Assembly: GCA_014841835.1 (NCBI GenBank)
Contig: JACYUQ010000006.1
Location: forward strand, 59,430 to 123,429
Length of the DNA: 64,000 bases
Source of the DNA: Oxalobacteraceae sp. CFBP 13730
GTDB lineage: Bacteria > Pseudomonadota > Gammaproteobacteria > Burkholderiales > Burkholderiaceae_D
Reading direction: 5' to 3'
The position numbers and the translations under genes were made by a program. The notes below the pieces were generated by a model that ran no database searches, was not told the DNA's origin, and saw nothing but the letters and a program-made list of their open reading frames with translations. Positions within the stretch are counted from its first letter, which is position 1. Each line of letters opens with the position of its first letter. Of the stretch, positions 60,292 through 64,000 are shown in pieces.

Positions 60292-61102
60292 GCTAGTATT
60301 AGCAAACCGACGCTGGCCGACCAGATAGACTGCGGCGCCCGATCATTAGATGACCGACATAGTCAACTTCAAAGGGACGCGCTTTCCGATCGATATGATC
60401 TTGGTCTGCATCCGCTGGCATTCCGCCTACCCGCGGAGCTACCGGCACCTCGAGGAGATCATGGAAGAGCGCGGTGTGTTAGACCATTCATCCATAAACC
60501 GCTGGGCGATTCTTTTTCTGCCGCTGATAAAGGATGGCGCAGAAACGGAAGCGCTCTGTCGGCTGCAGCTGGCGCAGGCATGAAACGTACATCAAAGTTA
60601 AGGGGTCTAAAAATACCTCTACCGCGCTGTCGACAAGCAGCGAAAGACCGTCGACTTTCTGCTGACGGCAGAGCGCGACATGGCCGCAGCGATGCGCTTC
60701 TTTGATAAGGCCATGGGCAGCGAACCGTGATCTGACCAGGGTCGCGGTGGACGAGAGCGGCGCTAGCAAGACTTCGATCGATGCGATCAACGCCGGCAGC
60801 AAAGTGCCGATCCTTGTGTGCCAGGTTAAATACCTCAACAACATCGTCGGGCAGGACCACCGCGCCATCAAGCATGCGATCAGGACAATGCTCAAATTCA
60901 ACTTGTTCCGGTCGACAATCTTTGTACTCGCCGACATCGAGCTGATATACATTATCCGTAAGAGTCGACTTGCGATTGACGGTGTTGATGCAATGTCGTT
61001 CGCCGAAAAATTTTTACGCTGACAAAAATAGTCCGTCCGGTTCGAGCAGGTACAGTGCTGTACTAGAAAAATCCTGTCGTTTATCAACAACGTGAAAAAA
61101 CC
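60292..61102 (+). mobile_element. Decayed IS6-family element (copy 3)
   Basis: The N-terminal transposase part (NFKGTRFPIDMILVCIRWHS to SINRWAI at 60350-60583) and the C-terminal part (60702-61022: AVDESGASKTSIDAINAGSK, NNIVGQDHRAIKHA) are in different frames with several indels. The second catalytic position is still Asp and the last is changed (VGQDH instead of VEQDH). End sequences are too worn to fix. Inactive. Confidence 0.7.
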
Positions 61103-61709
61103 AAGAATCGCGCTTCAACCCGGCCGCCGACATTGGACGAATTTCGATGGGGCCAAGGATCGTGGGATGAGCGAAATTAACGACGTTCACCTGCCAGAGC
61201 TTGCGCCTTACAGAATCACCGGTTGCCAACTTCGCGACGTCTGCAAGTTGATGTTCCTGCAGGATTGCACCTGAAATACGACTAATTCGTTTGGTAACAC
61301 TTGGGAGGCAGTCGGGGCCTACCATATCAAAACCCCTAATAAGCGTGACGCTTACAAGGAAAATCCGGGATATTGTTAATTTTTAGATCAACCAAGGAAT
61401 AATCCCACGCTAGACGACTCGCGGTACAAAAAGGAGGAAGACAGCGTGATGTGACCCCATAAGTTGGCCGTCTTTGCCGTGCGGCGTCGTAATCTGTGGC
61501 TCGTACGTTCGGGGCCACGTGGCCCCGAAGCATCCCGCGCACTTCCACGTCAATGCTGGCCATGCGCACCATCCGCCACTGCTGACCAGATGGCATTGGC
61601 TAGGCCGTGCTGTTATATGTCACCGGCCTTTTGCTGACGGAAACGACATAGGACAGCCAGCCGAGCGTTAGCGCGTGATTCATGCGATAGAAAGAGTACA
61701 TTACCCGTT
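61103..61709. other. Gene-poor stretch with a minus-strand remnant
   Basis: A minus-strand frame from about 61325 back toward the IS (KRISRISGAILQEHQLADVA, KLWQVNVVNFAHPTIL) looks like part of a real protein cut by the IS. The frame at 61336-61596 is of uncertain quality. No gene supported. Confidence 0.4.
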
Positions 61710-61961
61710 CTAGGTCCCAGGCACCAGTGGCAGTAGAGACAGCTGTCGAGGCTCTACCAAGTAGCCCGCGAGTCCTTTCCCGTCCCGCCACGCATGAACC
61801 CACCGGTTGTCGCTCCCAACAACGTCAGTGCCCCAGCCGCTGGCAACAGCAGCGACAGGGCGTACCTCTACACGGGGCATCGCTAGCAGCGCGGCTTGGC
61901 GGCCACTCGCAGCGAAGTCGACGCCGGCGACCGAAGTATTGCCAAAGTTTTTGATTCGCAT
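61710..61961 (-). CDS. Small protein of unknown function (83 aa)
   Basis: MRIKNFGNTSVAGVDFAASG, with a good AAAAGGA element before the ATG at 61961; an upstream frame extends to 62015. It is Gly/Ala/Val-rich with AASGWGTDVVGSD-like turns, ends LPLVPGT, and looks beta-rich. It follows the TraM-like pseudogene on the same strand, so it may belong to the transfer operon. Confidence 0.5.
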   Translation of the reverse strand: MRIKNFGNTSVAGVDFAASGRQAALLAMPRVEVRPVAAVASGWGTDVVGSDNRWVHAWRDGKGLAGYLVEPRQLSLLPLVPGT

Positions 61962-62090
61962 GACATTCCTTTTCGTTTGATCGGCTGCAGCATCCGCGCT
62001 AGTAGATGAAGTCACGCGGTGTTGCGTTCATCTATGCACCAAGGATAGCAAGGGAAAGGGCAGCGCAAGTCAGGTAAGCCGCGCCGGATT

Positions 62091-62626
62091 ACTTCTTTGG
62101 CTTATCGAAATATTGGATAATTTTGTCCTGAACAACAGGATCGAAGTGCGGAAAAGCTCGCTTCATCTGCGAGCCGAGGCGGGCATCGGCGACCCATGAA
62201 AAGCTGAAGTTGCAGGCAACCGCAATCGCACCACCGGTAAAAAAGCGCCAAACACCATTGCGGCGAGAAGTCGGCGCCAGTCTGGACGAATGCTCACTTG
62301 AGTGAACTGGACACTCCCCATATCGTGATTGGCTTTCTTAACTTGTGCACCGATCGTATTTGCGAGGGCCTGGCTGTCAGCGGCGGCTTGCCGTATCGCC
62401 TTGGCGGGCTCCTCAACAATCACGCGGCTCGCAGTGCTGGCACCAGTAAGCTGGCCTGCCGCGTCCCATGCGGCGTCTTGCAACTTGCAGCTATAAAAAA
62501 GAGCGCGGCTAAAACCAAGATGTCGTCCTTGGGGACTAGCACGCCGGTGATCATGTAGACCTCGTGCGCGATGCGACGCCGCTCAGCTAGTTCCGCCGGT
62601 TCAGATATATTAAATCCTGCAAGCAT
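62091..62626 (-). pseudogene. TraM-like conjugation protein with two frameshifts
   Basis: Starts MLAGFNISEPAELAERRRIA, with HEVYMITGVLVPKDDILVLAALF like IncP TraM, then continues in a second frame (SCKLQDAAWDAAGQLTGAS and beyond) and a third (WRFFTGGAIAVACNFSFSW to YFDKPKK). Both shifts fall in T6 runs, where one extra T would restore one 179-residue protein. They may be sequencing errors. It overlaps traL by 17 nt. If it is real, function may be lost. Confidence 0.6.
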
Positions 62627-63326
62627 CCAGCTGCTTGAAGACTTTACTGGGGAAATTCGTCAGCCGATGTTTTTGAGCGAATGGGAAGTCCAGAGCGTCG
62701 CACGCACTCAACAGCAAACGCTTATCGAGAAGGTTATAAACGCTACGCCCAAAAGTGGTTTCTTCGCGCTTAGGAAGGTAAACAACGCCGAGAATGCGGT
62801 CGCCGAATTTTCCATAGAGTTCAGTATCCGCAAAGTCCGTGCTTTCCTTCATGACGGCGCCAAAATAACCATTTTGCCAGATCCCCATTTGCACGTTGGT
62901 ATTTTCGAGAATGCCATCAATACCCTGCATGCGGTCCCTTTTCGCGGGACCGCCGACGAGAGGCACATGCACGATCACTTGGTGGCCGTCCTCCATGAAA
63001 GAATCGAACGTACCGTTTTGTGAAAGATAGTTCATCATCGGAAGAAACGACCGCGATCCCATGTCGATCACGCTATATCTGTCATGGAGAGCAATGTCGT
63101 TTACCAGATTATCGACAGCGCTATGATCGATATTCAATTCGACATCAGTGGTACTAATATGCTTTGCGTTGATTTCAGGAAATTCACTGAAGTTGGCATT
63201 CGTTGGGTCGGTATCTGCAAAGTATGTGTTGTGATTCTTATTGATGAAATTCTGTACCAGAAGCCAGGTCACAAACGATTTACCAACGCCGCCTTTACCC
63301 ATAATGGTCCAGTTACTTTGCTTCAT
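62610..63326 (-). CDS. traL: TraL-like conjugation ATPase
   Basis: A 238-residue P-loop protein like IncP TraL: MGKGGVGKSFVTWLLVQNF (Walker A with the deviant Lys), ADTDPTNANFSEFPEI (A'), VIDMGSRSFLPMMNYL (Walker B-like), and a C-terminal FKQLDACR motif similar to TraL's FEQLDA end. TraL homologues accompany the relaxosome near oriT. It overlaps the gene upstream by 14 nt and the TraM-like gene downstream by 17 nt. Confidence 0.85.
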   Translation of the reverse strand: MKQSNWTIMGKGGVGKSFVTWLLVQNFINKNHNTYFADTDPTNANFSEFPEINAKHISTTDVELNIDHSAVDNLVNDIALHDRYSVIDMGSRSFLPMMNYLSQNGTFDSFMEDGHQVIVHVPLVGGPAKRDRMQGIDGILENTNVQMGIWQNGYFGAVMKESTDFADTELYGKFGDRILGVVYLPKREETTFGRSVYNLLDKRLLLSACDALDFPFAQKHRLTNFPSKVFKQLDACRI

Positions 63327-63834
63327 CCTTATCCTTACAGTTTATCGGGGTCAAACTTCTCTGCACCTTTCGGGTCCCATGGGAACTTAGGCCCGTCAGA
63401 TTTTCCACTCGAAATAGTACGGGCTTAACTACAGTTGGCGCAGCGATTGTGATTGATAAATCGTCGCTTTTCGTATTGGCTTGCGCAGCCGTCGTCGCCC
63501 GATCGTGTGTCCGCTGCTGAGCCACCGGCCCATGTGTTTGTTCAGACTCTTCCCGAGCGATCTGTAAAGTCGCCGGCTGAGCCTTGCTGTCTATTTCCGC
63601 AGCGTTGGTCTCCCTACGCAGCTTAGGTATGAGCCGGTGATAGTAAGCAGTAGTGATATAGATACCGTCGCGGTTGAGTTGCTCTAGGATCTGACGATGC
63701 GTAAAACCCAAGGCAAGCGCCGCTTCGATGTCGGGCAGCCGCATCCGTACCTGGCCAGCCACCGAAAGTGGGTTGCTCACCGTGGTAGGTAATTTCGCGT
63801 TAACTTCTAATGCTTCAACATATTTAGTGCTCAT
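63313..63834 (-). CDS. traK: TraK-like oriT-binding protein
   Basis: A 173-residue protein, first gene of the traK-traL-traM order and nearest to the putative oriT. It starts MSTKYVEALEVNAKLPTTVS, with a helical DNA-binding region (LPDIEAALALGFTHRQILEQ, then LNRDGIYITTAYYHRLIPKL). The C-terminal half is linker-like. TraK of IncP plasmids binds next to oriT and shapes the relaxosome. The symbol rests on gene order and general similarity. Confidence 0.7.
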   Translation of the reverse strand: MSTKYVEALEVNAKLPTTVSNPLSVAGQVRMRLPDIEAALALGFTHRQILEQLNRDGIYITTAYYHRLIPKLRRETNAAEIDSKAQPATLQIAREESEQTHGPVAQQRTHDRATTAAQANTKSDDLSITIAAPTVVKPVLFRVENLTGLSSHGTRKVQRSLTPINCKDKDEAK

Positions 63835-63900
63835 ACGTATTCGTGGTTACTAGATCGTCCACTCACACTTCAATTTTGAGCGAATAAACAGCTTATCGAA

Positions 63901-63976
63901 GGTGACATCAGGGATTACATTAGGGGGGGTGTCAGGGGGTGTTGTCAGGGGGTGGTGTCAGGGGGTGATATCAGGG
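63901..63976. repeat. G-rich direct repeats near the window end (oriT candidate)
   Basis: Three perfect TGTCAGGGGGTG copies at 63930, 63943 and 63956 with a 13-bp period, preceded and followed by partial copies (ACATCAGGG and ATATCAGGG). They lie upstream of traK on the minus strand, where TraK binding and oriT would be. The window ends at 64000, so the nic site may lie beyond it. Confidence 0.55.
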
Positions 63977-64000
63977 CCAAACCGGGCATTATTATTGGGC

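Noticed and set aside
1..64000. rRNA and tRNA genes
   Set aside because: No rRNA-like stretch or tRNA cloverleaf was recognised by eye. A covariance search would be needed to be certain.

Overview
The window looks like part of a large mobilisable plasmid or secondary replicon from a Burkholderiales bacterium, most like the Oxalobacteraceae (Massilia/Duganella/Janthinobacterium type). This rests on an iteron-controlled Rep_3 initiator with a ParA/ParB locus (51-55.4 kb), an IncP-like traK-traL-traM block at the right edge (62.1-63.8 kb), a plasmid-type H-NS protein, several tyrosine recombinases, and protein families common in that group. No rRNA, tRNA or CRISPR array was seen. Taxonomy is inferred from gene style only.

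Region by region. (1) 0.2-29.4 kb is a cassette-like array. About 21 full, partial or decayed copies of a ~107-bp imperfect palindromic repeat separate mostly small, same-strand genes (secreted or membrane proteins, ASCH, TonB C-terminal lipoprotein, glycine-zipper protein, unknowns). Start codons usually lie 11-97 nt after a repeat and stop codons 0-82 nt before the next. Two cassettes are duplicated. Larger blocks with their own promoters sit between repeats: an AbiEii-type toxin pair, a small tyrosine recombinase and H-NS (2.6-4.9 kb); a ZnuD-like metal receptor and a Fur-box ABC exporter/TonB-receptor operon (7.4-16.1 kb); GST/SDR with a divergent LysR (19.7-22.4 kb); and hydrolase/VOC and MFS genes with a divergent TetR (23.3-26.8 kb). 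(2) 29.4-37.2 kb is an accessory scrap zone: direct repeats, four small genes (one with an effector-associated-type motif), a bulb-type lectin, a recombinase fused out of frame to a DNA-methylase remnant, and IS6-family copies in different stages of decay. (3) 37.4-43.0 kb is a compact, visibly AT-rich minus-strand gene cluster that reads as a graspetide (omega-ester peptide) pathway: GG-leader precursor, attenuator-like hairpin, MvdD-type ATP-grasp ligase, DUF6624 secreted protein, HlyD-type adaptor and a C39-peptidase ABC exporter. Two inverted IS6-family copies bracket it, and a second lectin lies just outside. (4) 46.3-50.9 kb holds a parS-like site and hairpin upstream of a DUF3701 integrase, a hairpin made of two perfect DnaA boxes, and a fluoride riboswitch followed by a CLC-type channel/antiporter. 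(5) 51.0-57.6 kb is the replicon core: iterons on both sides of parAB, a set of 17-bp centromere-like palindromes, the Rep gene, and a two-gene unit with an atypical tyrosine recombinase preceded by an 18-bp inverted repeat pair that could be an invertible segment. (6) 57.6-61.7 kb is gene-poor, with an XRE regulator pair and a decayed IS6 copy. (7) 61.7-64.0 kb is the start of a transfer region, ending in G-rich direct repeats that may mark oriT.

The strongest functional story is the graspetide cluster: the ligase would crosslink the acidic/hydroxyl-rich core, and the C39 domain of the exporter would cut after the leader Gly-Gly while exporting with the HlyD partner. The least explained structure is the repeat-delimited cassette array, which has no integron integrase in the window.
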